Assembly: GCA_022823775.1 (NCBI GenBank)
Contig: JAJEHI010000135.1
Location: forward strand, 1-64,000
Length of the DNA stretch: 64,000 bases
Direction: 5' to 3'
Source: Defluviicoccus sp.
GTDB lineage: Bacteria; Pseudomonadota; Alphaproteobacteria; MPNO01
This document shows positions 40,270 to 53,134 of this stretch, one piece after another. The translations under genes and the position numbers were made by a program. Positions within the stretch are counted from its first letter, which is position 1; every line of letters starts with the position of its first letter. The notes below the pieces were generated by a model. The model was not told the DNA's origin, ran no database searches, and worked only from the letters and a program-made list of their open reading frames with translations.

Positions 40270-40683
40270 TCAGGCGCGGGTACTTGCGATCGCCGTGCGC
40301 AGCGCCTCGGCGGCGGCCAGCCGTTTGCGGGCTTCCCGGGCGGCCCCTTCATCGGCGGCGCGCTCGAGCGCTTCCCCCGCCTCGGCGACGCGGCGGTCGG
40401 CGTCCGCCTCGTCCGCGTCCTCGAGGGGAACCGCGTCTTCCGCCAGAACGGTGCAGCGCTCCGGCTGGACTTCCGCGACCCCGCCCGCGACGAACACGCG
40501 CCGGTCCACCACGCCGTCCCGCCAGATCGATATGACGCCCGGCCGCACCGTGGAAATCATCGGCGCGTGACCCGGCAGAACGCCGAAATCGCCCTCGCTG
40601 CCGGGCACGACGACCATCTCGACAGGGACGGAAAGCAGCAACCTTTCGGGCGAGACCAGCTCGAATTCGACGGTGTCGGCCAT
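40270..40683 (-). CDS. atpC: F1 ATP synthase epsilon subunit
   Basis: Central-stalk subunit, also inhibitory in many bacteria. MADTVEFELVSPERLL opens the beta-sandwich domain and GDFGVLPGHAPMI (about 31-43) is the conserved loop. 137 residues with a C-terminal helical pair rich in Ala/Glu. Last gene of the atpHAGDC order, 30 bases after atpD, followed by the palindrome region. Confidence 0.94.
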   Translation of the reverse strand: MADTVEFELVSPERLLLSVPVEMVVVPGSEGDFGVLPGHAPMISTVRPGVISIWRDGVVDRRVFVAGGVAEVQPERCTVLAEDAVPLEDADEADADRRVAEAGEALERAADEGAAREARKRLAAAEALRTAIASTRA

Positions 40684-40713
40684 TACATGCGATCCCGGCT
40701 TCGCGCGTTCCGG

Positions 40714-43064
<2,351 letters not shown>

Positions 43065-43088
43065 GGGGTCGGGTTCCGCGCGAGGTAG

Positions 43089-44620
<1,532 letters not shown>

Positions 44621-44621
<1 letters not shown>

Positions 44622-45181
44622 CACGCGGCCCCTTTCATCGATATCTGCAGCTTGTCGAGCTTGGTCCTGAGCGAGGAATCGACCATGCGCGAGCCGACCT
44701 TGACGACCAGCCCGCCGAGAATGCCCGGATCGACACGGGCGTCGATCGACACGTTGGCGCCGACCGAGCGCATCAGCGCGCTCTCGAGGGCGGAACGCTG
44801 GGAGTCGCTGAGCGGCCGGGCCGAGGTCACCTCCGCCGTCATCTCGCCCCGTCGTTCGGCCAGCAGTGCGCCGTAGACTTCGATCATGCCGGGCAGGGCG
44901 AACAGCCTCCGGTTGCGCGCGACGACGTTGACGAAGCGGCGCGTGAGGTCGCCGATGCCCGCGCGTTCCATCACGGCGTCGACCGCCGCCGCCTGCTCGT
45001 CCCGACCCACCACCGGGCTGGTCAGGACCCGCGCGAGGTCGGGCGCCTCGCGGATCATCGTCCGCAGGCCGGTCAGGTCGCCCCGGACCTCGTCGAGCGC
45101 ATCCTGCTCATCGGCGAGTTCGAACAGGGCATGGGCGTATCGGCCGGGAAGGCCGGACACGTCTATCGGTGTTGCGGACAC
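44621..45181 (-). CDS. atpH: F1 ATP synthase delta subunit
   Basis: Peripheral-stalk subunit at the top of F1. [13 protein letters not shown] near residue 14 and the C-terminal [20 protein letters not shown] are family signatures; 186 residues. Starts with GTG 45181 without a clear ribosome site. A TAGATA hexamer ends five bases before that GTG, so either the true promoter lies further up or the message is nearly leaderless. First gene of the operon; the Fo genes are elsewhere, as is usual in alphaproteobacteria. Confidence 0.95.
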
Positions 45182-45318
45182 GTATATCTAACCCCGACCG
45201 TATCGACGGCAACTCTTTGAAAGACAACGCATTTCGGTTATCGAGGCACCCGGCCCGGACGCCCGTTTTCGAAGGCAGCGCTTGGTATCACACCCGATAA
45301 GAGCTTGCAACCCGGCGG
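45182..45318 (-). promoter_or_regulatory. Intergenic region expected to carry the atp operon promoter
   Basis: 136 bases between the ABC permease stop and the atpH start, both genes reading leftward. Candidates on the minus strand are TTGCCG with TAGATA 16 bases later, and TTGTCT with a CGATAC-like -10; neither is convincing. Confidence 0.3.
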
Positions 45319-45329
45319 CTAGCCGCCGG
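45312..45329. repeat. 18-bp perfect palindrome across the permease stop codon
   Basis: CCGGCGGCTAGCCGCCGG is fully self-complementary and contains the TAG stop of the ABC permease. It may end or stabilise the pyr/ABC transcript. Confidence 0.6.
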
Positions 45330-46101
45330 CGGTCGCGTACTGGATGTCGCCGCGCGTCGCCCAGCCGGTGAGGCGGCTGTCGAGAACCGCGAAGATCGCG
45401 TACATGCCGATCGCCATGGCGGCGATGACGATCAACCCCGCGATCATCAGCGACATGTTGAAGTTCGAGCTCGCGACCAGCATCAGGTGCCCGATCCCGT
45501 CGCCGCCCGCCACGGTCTCGGCGATGACGGCGCCGACGAAGGCGAGCGTGATCGCGATCTTCAGCGAGGCGAAGAGATAGGGCAGCGAGCGCGGGATGCC
45601 CACCTTGATCACGATGTCGCGCTCATGCGCGCCGAGCGCGCGCAGCACGTCGCGCAGCTCCGGTTCGATGGTCGCGAGCGCGACCGCCACGTTCACCACG
45701 ATCGGGAAGAAGCAGAGGATGAAGGCGGTGATCGTCGCCGTCGTCAGGCCGATGCCGAACCAGACCATCAGGATCGGCACCACCGCCACCTTGGGGATGC
45801 TGTTGAAGGCGACGAGCAGGGGGTACAGCGCCGCGTAGACCGGCTTGGAAATGCCGATGAAAACGCCGAGTACGATGCCGAATACGACCGCGATGCCAAA
45901 GCCCAGCAGCGTCGCGATCAGGGTCGGGACCGCGTTGTGCCAAAGCGCCACGCGGAACTCCCAGATCGCGTAGAACGACGAGCTCGCTGTCGGCAGCACC
46001 ACCGCGGGCACGTCGAACAGGCGCACGCCGATTTCCCAGATGACGATGCACGCCAGCGTTACCAGCCAGGGCGACAGCCGTTCGACGGTCTTGCTACTCA
46101 T
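45319..46101 (-). CDS. ABC importer permease (SsuC/ThiX type)
   Basis: Inner-membrane permease of 260 residues with about six predicted helices. The EAA-like cytoplasmic loop, ALGAHERDIVIKVGIPRSLP (about 155-175), contacts the ATPase. The family imports sulfonates, taurine, nitrate or pyrimidine-like solutes together with NMT1-type receptors. The start overlaps the ATPase stop by eight bases. The ligand is probably set by the linked receptor and pyr genes (inference). Confidence 0.86.
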   Translation of the reverse strand: MSSKTVERLSPWLVTLACIVIWEIGVRLFDVPAVVLPTASSSFYAIWEFRVALWHNAVPTLIATLLGFGIAVVFGIVLGVFIGISKPVYAALYPLLVAFNSIPKVAVVPILMVWFGIGLTTATITAFILCFFPIVVNVAVALATIEPELRDVLRALGAHERDIVIKVGIPRSLPYLFASLKIAITLAFVGAVIAETVAGGDGIGHLMLVASSNFNMSLMIAGLIVIAAMAIGMYAIFAVLDSRLTGWATRGDIQYATAGG

Positions 46102-46900
46102 CGTCGGATCTCGCGATGTTTATGTGATGGCGGAGCTCCTGGACGAGCTCCACGGTCTCGCGCCGGTACATGTGCTCGAGCGTGCGCGGGCGTTCCATCT
46201 CGATGTCCCGTTCGAGAATCATCCGCCCCGGCCGCGCGCTCATCACGAACACCTTGTCCGCGAGATATACCGCTTCCCGCAGGTCGTGGGTGACCAGCAT
46301 CACGGTGCATTTGCGATTCATGTAGAGGGTCTGGAGCACGTCCCAGAGCTCTTCGCGGGTGAACGCGTCGAGCGCGCCGAACGGCTCGTCGAGCAGCAGC
46401 AGATCGGGCTCGTGCACCAGGGCGCGGCACAGCTGGGCGCGCTGCTGCATCCCGCCGGACAGCTGCCATGGCGCGCGGTCCCCGAACCCTTCCAGGCCCA
46501 CCGTCGCCAGCAGCTCGTCCGCCAGCGCCTCGTATTTCGCCTTTTCCCTGCGGAACTGCTGGCGGTGCGGCTCGACGATCTCGAGTGGGAGAAGCACGTT
46601 TTCCCGGGTCGAGCGCCACGGCAGCAGGGTCGCGTTCTGGAACGCCATGCCGACGATCTTGAGCGGCCGGTCGACGACCTGCCCGGCGACGGAGACACGG
46701 CCCTTGTTGGCCCGGATCAGCCCCGCGACCACCTTGAGCAGGGTCGACTTGCCGCAGCCGCTCGGCCCCACCAGCGCGATGAAGTCGCCCCGTTCCATCG
46801 TCACGCTGGCGCCCTGGAGCGCCAGCGTTCCGGAATCGTCCTCATCGCCCGCGCTGTTGCGGTAGATGAGGTCGACCTCGTCGATTTCGATGAAAGCCAT
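46094..46900 (-). CDS. ABC importer ATPase
   Basis: Nucleotide-binding subunit of 268 residues beginning MAFIEIDEVDL. Walker A GPSGCGKST (about 45-53), signature LSGGMQQR (about 147) and Walker B LLLLDEPFGALD (about 166-177) are intact. The SsuB/TauB-like group fits the permease and NMT1 receptor beside it. 52 bases after the receptor gene. Confidence 0.88.
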   Translation of the reverse strand: MAFIEIDEVDLIYRNSAGDEDDSGTLALQGASVTMERGDFIALVGPSGCGKSTLLKVVAGLIRANKGRVSVAGQVVDRPLKIVGMAFQNATLLPWRSTRENVLLPLEIVEPHRQQFRREKAKYEALADELLATVGLEGFGDRAPWQLSGGMQQRAQLCRALVHEPDLLLLDEPFGALDAFTREELWDVLQTLYMNRKCTVMLVTHDLREAVYLADKVFVMSARPGRMILERDIEMERPRTLEHMYRRETVELVQELRHHINIARSDDE

Positions 46901-46952
46901 CGATCGCCTGAACGAAAGGGAAGGGGCGGGCGCGCGGCCCGCCCCTGCGACC

Positions 46953-47981
46953 CTATTTGTGGATGAAGCGTTCGGACTGCGGCGGCAAGAAGCCGTCGAG
47001 CCACATGTCGGCGGCTTTCGGCGGCTCCTTGATGCCATAGGCGTCCGCCGCCTGGTCGATCGAGCGCTGGAGTCTGGCCATGTCGATCCCGCCATAGCCG
47101 TTCTTGCGCACGTTCGGCGTCAGCACGCAGCACTTGATGCCGAGCCTCAGCCGGTCGGCCTCGACCGCCTCGTTGAGCAGCGGCTCGAACTTCTTGGCGG
47201 ACGAAAGCGCCAGCTTGGGCTTCTGCACCATGTCGCGGGTCGCCTTGATCGTCGCGCGGACGAAACCGCGCACCGCGTCGGCGTTCTTGGCGAGGAAATC
47301 GGGCCGCACCGCGACGCCGTTGGCATAGGACTCCATGCCGTAGTCGCCGTACATGAAGAAGGTGACCTCGTCTTCCTTGATACCGGCCGCCTTGAGGTTG
47401 AGCATCGAGGAGAACACGTGCCCCGAGATCGCGTCGACCTGGCCCTTGATGAGCATCGGCTCGCGCAGGCGCGGGTCCATGTTCTTCTTCTTCACCGCGT
47501 TGGGGTCTATGCCGATGGCCTTGGCGAAGGCGGGGAACAGCTTGTAGCTGGCGTCGAACACCGGAGCGCCAAGCGTTTTGCCGACGAGCTGCTTGGGATG
47601 CGTGATGCCCGACTTCTTCAGCACGAAGATGGAGAAGGGGGGCTGCTCATACATCATCATCACGCTCTTGATCTCGTTGCCCTTGTTCTGGGCGTTGTAC
47701 TGGATCAAGGCGTTGATGTCGGCGAGGCCGATGTCGTGGGTTCCGCTGACGAGCTTCTTGACCGCGTCGGCCGAGCCGCGGCCGGCGTCGATCTTCACGT
47801 CCAGGCCTTCGGCCTTGTAGTAGCCCTCGTACTGGGCGATGAAAATCAGCCCGTGAGTCGACTGCGGAATCCAGTCGAGCGTGAGCCGGATCTTGGTCGC
47901 CGCCGATGCGCCGAAGCTCCCGACCGCGATCGCGGCGGAAACCGCGGCCGCGAGCGCGACCGAGCTGAGCTTGCGTGTCAT
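46953..47981 (-). CDS. ABC transporter substrate-binding protein, NMT1/THI5 family
   Basis: Periplasmic receptor of 342 residues with a signal peptide ending near FGASA-ATKIR. LTLDWIPQSTHGLIFIAQYE (about 34-53) is the NMT1/THI5 hallmark, shared with receptors for hydroxymethylpyrimidine, riboflavin, taurine and related compounds. A strong ribosome site (GGGGAGAGGAAACAG) precedes ATG 47981. No TPP riboswitch signature is visible in the 215-base leader region, which argues against a thiamine-precursor role. Location behind pyrE suggests a pyrimidine-ring ligand (inference). Confidence 0.83.
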   Translation of the reverse strand: MTRKLSSVALAAAVSAAIAVGSFGASAATKIRLTLDWIPQSTHGLIFIAQYEGYYKAEGLDVKIDAGRGSADAVKKLVSGTHDIGLADINALIQYNAQNKGNEIKSVMMMYEQPPFSIFVLKKSGITHPKQLVGKTLGAPVFDASYKLFPAFAKAIGIDPNAVKKKNMDPRLREPMLIKGQVDAISGHVFSSMLNLKAAGIKEDEVTFFMYGDYGMESYANGVAVRPDFLAKNADAVRGFVRATIKATRDMVQKPKLALSSAKKFEPLLNEAVEADRLRLGIKCCVLTPNVRKNGYGGIDMARLQRSIDQAADAYGIKEPPKAADMWLDGFLPPQSERFIHK

Positions 47982-48052
47982 CTGTTTCCTCTCCCCTTAT
48001 GGGCTGGCACGAACAGAGAGATTACCGCCCTTTCGCGCAAAAACGAACCGCT

Positions 48053-48078
48053 CCGGAACGCGCGGACGCACATTCCGG
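48053..48078 (-). terminator. Possible weak terminator or attenuator between pyrE and the ABC genes
   Basis: On the minus strand CCGGAA...TTCCGG forms a six-bp stem with a 14-base loop, followed 9 bases later by TTTTT. The distance to the T-run makes termination doubtful. Confidence 0.25.
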
Positions 48079-48196
48079 CGCGAAGCGGCTACCTTCCGTC
48101 ACGGGAACATTACAGCAGCGGACCGCCGGATGAACACCGCCCGGGCGATGCTTTTTTCGTTGCGCCGCGCTGCGCGTGCCGCGCCGCCGCTTCGCT

Positions 48197-48892
48197 TCAG
48201 CCGGCGAGCCGGGAGGCGCCGCCATGCGCCGCGGACCAGGCGACCGGATCGTTCATGAACCGTTCCACCTCGTCGAGCGTCGCGGCGTCGAAATAGGCGT
48301 GCTTCTTGCACACCGCGAGCACGTCCCACCAGGTGGCGAGCGACAGCATCTTCATGTCCATCCGCTCCAGCAGCTCGTGGGTCTGCGGGAAGATGTCGTA
48401 GTGGAAGATCACGAAGGTGTGGTTGACGATCGCGCCCGCCTCGCGCAGCGCCTGGCAGAAGCGGATCTTGCTCTGCCCGTCCGTGGTCAGGTCCTCGACC
48501 AGGATGACGCGCGAGCCGGCCTCGAAATCGCCCTCGATCTGGGCGTCCCGGCCGAACCCCTTGGCCTGCTTGCGCACATATTGCATCGGGAGCATCAGCC
48601 GGTCGGCGATCCAGGCGGCGAACGGGATGCCGGCGGTCTCGCCGCCCGCCACCGCGTCGATGGTCTCGAACCCGACCTCGCGGACGATCGAGGATGCCGC
48701 GAAGTCCATCAGCGTCTGGCGCACCCTCGGGAAGGAAATCAACCGCCGGCAGTCGATATAGACCGGGCTCGCCCAGCCCGAGGTGAACCGGTAGGGGTCG
48801 TCCGCGCGGAAACGCACCGCCTCGACCTCGATCAGCATCCGCGCCGTCATCTCGGCGATCTGCGATTCGTCCGGAAACGCCGTCGGCAGCAT
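48197..48892 (-). CDS. pyrE: Orotate phosphoribosyltransferase
   Basis: Joins orotate to PRPP to give OMP. The PRPP loop reads [13 protein letters not shown] (about 123-135), a form typical of alphaproteobacterial PyrE, and [14 protein letters not shown] (about 37-50) binds orotate. 231 residues from ATG 48892, preceded by AGGAGAGG. It lies 44 bases after pyrC; a 215-base gap separates it from the ABC receptor gene. Confidence 0.93.
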   Translation of the reverse strand: MLPTAFPDESQIAEMTARMLIEVEAVRFRADDPYRFTSGWASPVYIDCRRLISFPRVRQTLMDFAASSIVREVGFETIDAVAGGETAGIPFAAWIADRLMLPMQYVRKQAKGFGRDAQIEGDFEAGSRVILVEDLTTDGQSKIRFCQALREAGAIVNHTFVIFHYDIFPQTHELLERMDMKMLSLATWWDVLAVCKKHAYFDAATLDEVERFMNDPVAWSAAHGGASRLAG

Positions 48893-48936
48893 CCGTTCCT
48901 CTCCTCGGTCGCCCTCGCTCCACGCGCCCGGCCGGC

Positions 48937-49992
48937 TCATCTGAGGCCGGAGACGATCCTCCAGGAGACCGGCGTGTCCGGCTCGAAAGCCCGCACCGTG
49001 TCGTCCCCCACCGCCACCGCCTGTCCTAGCGTTTCGGAACCTACTCCCTTTTCGAGGACGATGCGGTCGGAATTCGGCTCCATGCGATAAAATTCGGCGC
49101 CCGCGCGGGACACGAAACCCTCGAGCCGGTCGAGCGCGCCCTCCTCGTCGAAAACCTGCGCGACGCATTGCAGCGCGTTCGGAGCATTGAAGATTCCGGC
49201 GCAGCCGCAATCCGTCTCCTTGTCGCGGCGCGGATGGGGCGCGGAATCGGTGCCCAGGAAAAAGCGCGAATCGCCCGAGGTCGCCGCCGCCCGGAGCGCG
49301 AGGCGGTGACGTTCCCGCTTCGCCACGGGGAGGCAATACATGTGCGGCCTGATTCCGCCCCGGAAGATGGCGTTCCGGTTGATCATCAGGTGATGCGGCG
49401 TGATCGTCGCGCCGAGCCCGCGCTCGACCGACCGCACGTAATCGACGGCCTCGGCCGTCGTGACGTGTTCGAGGACGACCCTCAGGCCGGGAAAGTCGCG
49501 CCGCATCGGATCCAGCACGCGTTCGATAAAGATCGCTTCCCGGTCGAACACGTCGACCTCGGGATCCGCAACCTCCCCGTGGACGAGGAGCGGCATGCCG
49601 ATCCTCTCCATCTCCGTCAGCGCCGGGCGGATCGCTTCCATGCGGGTTACGCCGAACGCCGAGTTGGTGGTGGCGCCGGCGGGGTAGAGCTTCACCGCGC
49701 GGAACAGGCCGCTCTCGAACCCGGCCCTGATATCGTCCGGCTCGGCGGCGTCGGTCATGTAGGCGGTCATCAGCGGCTCGAAGGGGTGGCCGTCCGGCAG
49801 GGCGGCCCGGATGCGCGCGCGATAGGCCTCCGCCTCGGCCGGGGTTCGCACCGGCGGGACCAGGTTGGGCATCACGATCGCGCGGCCGAAAACCGCCGCC
49901 GAGAAGCCCACGATCGCCTCCAGCATCGCTCCGTCGCGGAGATGAAGGTGCCAGTCGTCGGGGCGCGCGATGTCGATCCGTTCGGCGGTCAC
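48937..49992 (-). CDS. pyrC: Dihydroorotase (class II, PyrC type)
   Basis: Zinc enzyme interconverting N-carbamoyl-aspartate and dihydroorotate, reversible in vivo. Metal ligands are visible: His pair in [10 protein letters not shown] (about 12-21), the carboxylated lysine in [10 protein letters not shown] (about 101), histidines in LVHGEV and LEHVTT, and Asp in FLGTDSAPH. 351 residues, the length of the E. coli-type enzyme. Its ATG overlaps the stop of the M20 carbamoylase gene by four bases. Confidence 0.94.
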   Translation of the reverse strand: MTAERIDIARPDDWHLHLRDGAMLEAIVGFSAAVFGRAIVMPNLVPPVRTPAEAEAYRARIRAALPDGHPFEPLMTAYMTDAAEPDDIRAGFESGLFRAVKLYPAGATTNSAFGVTRMEAIRPALTEMERIGMPLLVHGEVADPEVDVFDREAIFIERVLDPMRRDFPGLRVVLEHVTTAEAVDYVRSVERGLGATITPHHLMINRNAIFRGGIRPHMYCLPVAKRERHRLALRAAATSGDSRFFLGTDSAPHPRRDKETDCGCAGIFNAPNALQCVAQVFDEEGALDRLEGFVSRAGAEFYRMEPNSDRIVLEKGVGSETLGQAVAVGDDTVRAFEPDTPVSWRIVSGLR

Positions 49993-51266
49993 GGGGGGTC
50001 CATCAGCGCGCGATACAGAAGATCGGCGCCCTTGAGGAAATCGTCGATATCCATCGCCTCGTTCGGGTTGTGCGAGCCGTTATGGTTGCGGATGAAGATC
50101 ATGGCCGACGGGATGCCGGCCGAGGCGAACAGGACCGCGTCGTGCCCCGCGCCGCTCAGGATCGTCCGCTCCGGCAGTGACAACGCCCGAGCGTGCTGCA
50201 GCAGCCTGTCGACCCAGCGCCGATCCATGACCGCCGGTTCCGCGTCGACCCTTCGGTCGAAGTTGAACATCACCCGGCGTTCGGCGGCGATCCGGTCGCA
50301 CTCGCTTCGCATCAGCTCGTAAAACCCTTCGAGGGTCGCCGTGTCCTCGCTTCGTACCTCGAAGCTGAAATCGACCTCGCCCGCGATGCGCGATACCGAA
50401 TGCGCGCGCCCGTCGGTCTCGACGATCCCCGTGGTCACCACGATGTCGTGCCCCTTGTCGAGCCAGTCCTGCCAGTGATTGTCCAGCGCGTGGATCAGCG
50501 CGGCGGTCGCCATGACAGGATCGTTCCTGAGCCCGCGCGGGACCGCGCCCGAGTGCCCCGCCTCGCCGATGCAGCGGATCCTGCGGTGCCGCAGGTTGCC
50601 GCGGATCGAGGTCACCACGGCGGTCGGCAGGCTGTCGGCGACCAGGATCGGGCCCTGCTCGATATGGAGCTCGATATACCCCGCGATGTCGGCCGGATCG
50701 ACCAGCGGCGTGCCCGCCTCGATCGCGTCCACCGCGGCCCCGTTGCGCTTCATCGCCTCGCCCAGGGTCCCCGTACCGTCGCGATGCACCGAGGCGAGAT
50801 CGGCCTTCCGCAGGCGCCCGAACAGGGCGCTCGATCCGACGCAGGACTTGCCGTACCAGGCGCTTTCCTCGCCGCGGAGCGCGATCACCCGGACCGGTCG
50901 TTTCGGCTCCGCGTGCTCCAGCCGCGCGCGCACGAGGCCGAGCAGCCCCGCGACCACCCCGGCGGCGCCGTCGAAATTCCCGCCCTCGGGTACCGAATCC
51001 ATGTGCGATCCGCAGGCAGTATAGGGCGTCTTCCCCGTCTGGCCGGGCAGGGAGATCAGGAGGTTGGCCGCCCTGTCCGTAGCGGTCTCAAGCCCGAACC
51101 TCCGCGCGACGTCGACCAGGATTTCGAACGCCGCGTTCTCGCCCGCGCCGAAGCTTTCCCGGGACACCCCGCGCCGCGCCGCCGTGCTCTGGCGCAGCGT
51201 GTCGAAAATCTCGACGGCGAGCGAACGCAGCTCTCCTCGCGCGGACTGGAGCGTTGTTTCGGTCAT
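49989..51266 (-). CDS. M20 family N-carbamoyl amino acid hydrolase (hydantoinase/carbamoylase)
   Basis: Zinc amidase of 425 residues in the group of N-carbamoyl-L-amino acid hydrolase, beta-ureidopropionase and allantoate amidohydrolase. Metal ligands: His88 and Asp99 ([19 protein letters not shown]), Glu133/134 ([11 protein letters not shown]), His in HIEQGP (about 203) and His in [10 protein letters not shown] near the C-terminus. It is wedged between pyrD and pyrC with 4-base overlaps on both sides, so it is co-translated with them. Given these partners N-carbamoyl-aspartate (ureidosuccinate) is an attractive substrate, but that is inference; N-carbamoyl-beta-alanine or another ureido acid is possible. 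Confidence 0.85.
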   Translation of the reverse strand: MTETTLQSARGELRSLAVEIFDTLRQSTAARRGVSRESFGAGENAAFEILVDVARRFGLETATDRAANLLISLPGQTGKTPYTACGSHMDSVPEGGNFDGAAGVVAGLLGLVRARLEHAEPKRPVRVIALRGEESAWYGKSCVGSSALFGRLRKADLASVHRDGTGTLGEAMKRNGAAVDAIEAGTPLVDPADIAGYIELHIEQGPILVADSLPTAVVTSIRGNLRHRRIRCIGEAGHSGAVPRGLRNDPVMATAALIHALDNHWQDWLDKGHDIVVTTGIVETDGRAHSVSRIAGEVDFSFEVRSEDTATLEGFYELMRSECDRIAAERRVMFNFDRRVDAEPAVMDRRWVDRLLQHARALSLPERTILSGAGHDAVLFASAGIPSAMIFIRNHNGSHNPNEAMDIDDFLKGADLLYRALMDPP

Positions 51267-52201
51267 CGCAGGGGGTCGACCCATTCCATGTCGGTCTCGT
51301 CCGCCTCCTCGACCGAAAGCGCGCCCACCAGGTCGGTCACGCGCTCGTAGCCGCGGCGCAGGCAGTAGCTCTCGATTCCTTCCAGCACCGAAATCATCGC
51401 GGTCGGGTGGACGAAGGTCACGGTTCCCACCTGGACCGCGCTCGCGCCGGCCAGCATGTACTCGATCGCATCCTCCGCCGTCGCGATCCCGCCGCAGCCG
51501 ATTATCGGGACATCGACGGCGCGCGCGCATTGCCAGGTCATACGGAGCACGATCGGGCGGATCGCCGGTCCGGAAAGGCCGCCGGTCACGCTGCCGAGCC
51601 TGGGGCGCTGGCTCTCGATGTCGACCGCCATGGCGAGAAAGGTGTTGGCGACCACCAGCGCGTCGGCGCCCGCCGCCTCGACCGCGCGGGCGATCTCCGC
51701 GATGTCGGTGACGTTGGGGGAAAGCTTGACCCAGAGGGGAAGCGACGTGCGGCGCCGGATCGCGGCCGTGGCCCGCTCCGCCGAGGCGGCTTCGTTGGCG
51801 AAGGCCTTGCCGTCCTCTTCCAGGTTGGGGCAGGAGATATTGGCTTCGATCGCGGCCACGCCCGGCAGACTCACCTCGTCGGCGAGGCTTGCGAAGCCGT
51901 CGACGGTGGGCGCCGATATGCTCACCACGAGAGGGGTGGAATAGCGCGTATAGGTCGGCAGCGTCTCCTCGTGGAAATAGGGCATGCCCTTGGACGGGAT
52001 TCCGATCGAGTTCAGCATTCCTTCCGGCGTTTCGCAGACCCTGGGCAGCGCGTTGCCCACCCTGAGCTCGCGCGTGATGGTCTTGATCACCATCGCGCCG
52101 AGCCGCTCGAAATCGACCGCCTTGTCGAGCCCGTCCGCGAACGTGCCCGAGGCCGGCATGACCGGGTTGGCGAGCCGGACCCCGCCGATCTCGACGTTCA
52201 T
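51263..52201 (-). CDS. pyrD: Dihydroorotate dehydrogenase, class 1B catalytic subunit
   Basis: FMN flavoprotein interconverting dihydroorotate and orotate. Both family signatures fit: KTITRELRVGNALPR (40-54) and IIGCGGIATAEDAIEYMLAG. Cys124 in NISCPN is the class 1 catalytic base, and the adjoining pyrK makes it class 1B (NAD-linked). The usual NxxGLQNPG segment reads NSIGIPSKG (64-72), a divergence in the FMN/substrate region. 312 residues from ATG 52201, two bases after the pyrK stop. Confidence 0.88.
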   Translation of the reverse strand: MNVEIGGVRLANPVMPASGTFADGLDKAVDFERLGAMVIKTITRELRVGNALPRVCETPEGMLNSIGIPSKGMPYFHEETLPTYTRYSTPLVVSISAPTVDGFASLADEVSLPGVAAIEANISCPNLEEDGKAFANEAASAERATAAIRRRTSLPLWVKLSPNVTDIAEIARAVEAAGADALVVANTFLAMAVDIESQRPRLGSVTGGLSGPAIRPIVLRMTWQCARAVDVPIIGCGGIATAEDAIEYMLAGASAVQVGTVTFVHPTAMISVLEGIESYCLRRGYERVTDLVGALSVEEADETDMEWVDPLR

Positions 52202-52203
52202 GT

Positions 52204-53052
52204 CTACCAAGAGATCGCCTCCTGCAGGTCGAACACCGGCCCGTCCCAGCATACCCGGCGATGGGCGACGCCGCCGTCGACGCGGAACTCGCGCACGCAA
52301 CAGAAGCACATGCCGAGCCCGCAGGCCATCTGCTGTTCCAGCGCGACTTGCCCGGGGATGCCGAACTCCCGCCCGAGCCGCTGGAGCAGCAGCAGGAGTC
52401 GGTTGGAGCCGCAGGTGAAGAAGGCGTCCGCCATTCCGTCGGCGATCAGCCCGCGCAGCACGCGCTCCAGCCGCGCGGGGCCGCTGGTGCCCCCGGCATC
52501 GGTGACCTCGATGACGTCGGCGCCGACCGCCCGGAAGCGCTCGCCCGAGATCATCACGGCGGGCGACCGCGCGCTGAGCACCGCCGTCACCCCCATCCCG
52601 TTCGCGGCCGCGAGTTCGGCGAGCGGCGCGAGCGTGGCCAGCCCGACCCCCCGGCCGACCACGACGATCCGCCGCCAGTCCGGCTCCAGCGCGAAACCCA
52701 CGCCCAGCGGTCCGAACAGGTCGAGCCGGTCGCCCGGCGCCAGGGTCGCCAGCGCCCGGGTCCCGCTTCCCGTCACCTTGTAGAGGAACGCGACGGTGCC
52801 GGCCTTGGGGTCGGCTTTGTAAACGCTCATGGGACGGCGGAAGAAGGGACCGTTGGGTCCGTCCTTGGGGCACAGCATGTGGAAGAACTGGCCGGCCGCG
52901 ACCGACGTCGCCAGCGGGTCCGCGGTCGCGACGATGTGCATGTATTCGGCGTTGACCGCCTCGTTCTCGATCACCTCGCAGTCGAACTCGGCCGCGGCGA
53001 TCGAATACGCCGTCGCATGGTGGGGCTCGGCGCCCGGATCGGGGGACTTCAT
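52204..53052 (-). CDS. pyrK: Dihydroorotate dehydrogenase electron transfer subunit
   Basis: FAD and 2Fe-2S subunit passing electrons between PyrD-FMN and NAD(H). The FAD site RRPMSVY (72-78) and four cysteines, 244, 249, 252 and 268 (MACGLGMCFCC and RVCWDG), match the PyrK cluster. 282 residues including an N-terminal tail of about 18. First gene of the leftward pyr run; 82 bases of divergent spacer face the MBL gene. Confidence 0.9.
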   Translation of the reverse strand: MKSPDPGAEPHHATAYSIAAAEFDCEVIENEAVNAEYMHIVATADPLATSVAAGQFFHMLCPKDGPNGPFFRRPMSVYKADPKAGTVAFLYKVTGSGTRALATLAPGDRLDLFGPLGVGFALEPDWRRIVVVGRGVGLATLAPLAELAAANGMGVTAVLSARSPAVMISGERFRAVGADVIEVTDAGGTSGPARLERVLRGLIADGMADAFFTCGSNRLLLLLQRLGREFGIPGQVALEQQMACGLGMCFCCVREFRVDGGVAHRRVCWDGPVFDLQEAISW

Positions 53053-53134
53053 TTTGCCGTTCGCGCGGTCCTAAAATCCCATGCTAACGCAATTTTTCAC
53101 CGCTTTGTACGGCATCGCAAAGAAGGGGCGGGAC

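Noticed and set aside
39774-40352. Open frames of 90-190 codons in the palindrome region
   Set aside because: Arg/Pro/Gly-rich, no ribosome sites, and the same palindromes read in several frames; non-coding is more likely.
47982-48196. TPP riboswitch ahead of the NMT1/THI5-type receptor
   Set aside because: The conserved CUGAGA and long THI-box segments are not present on the minus strand.
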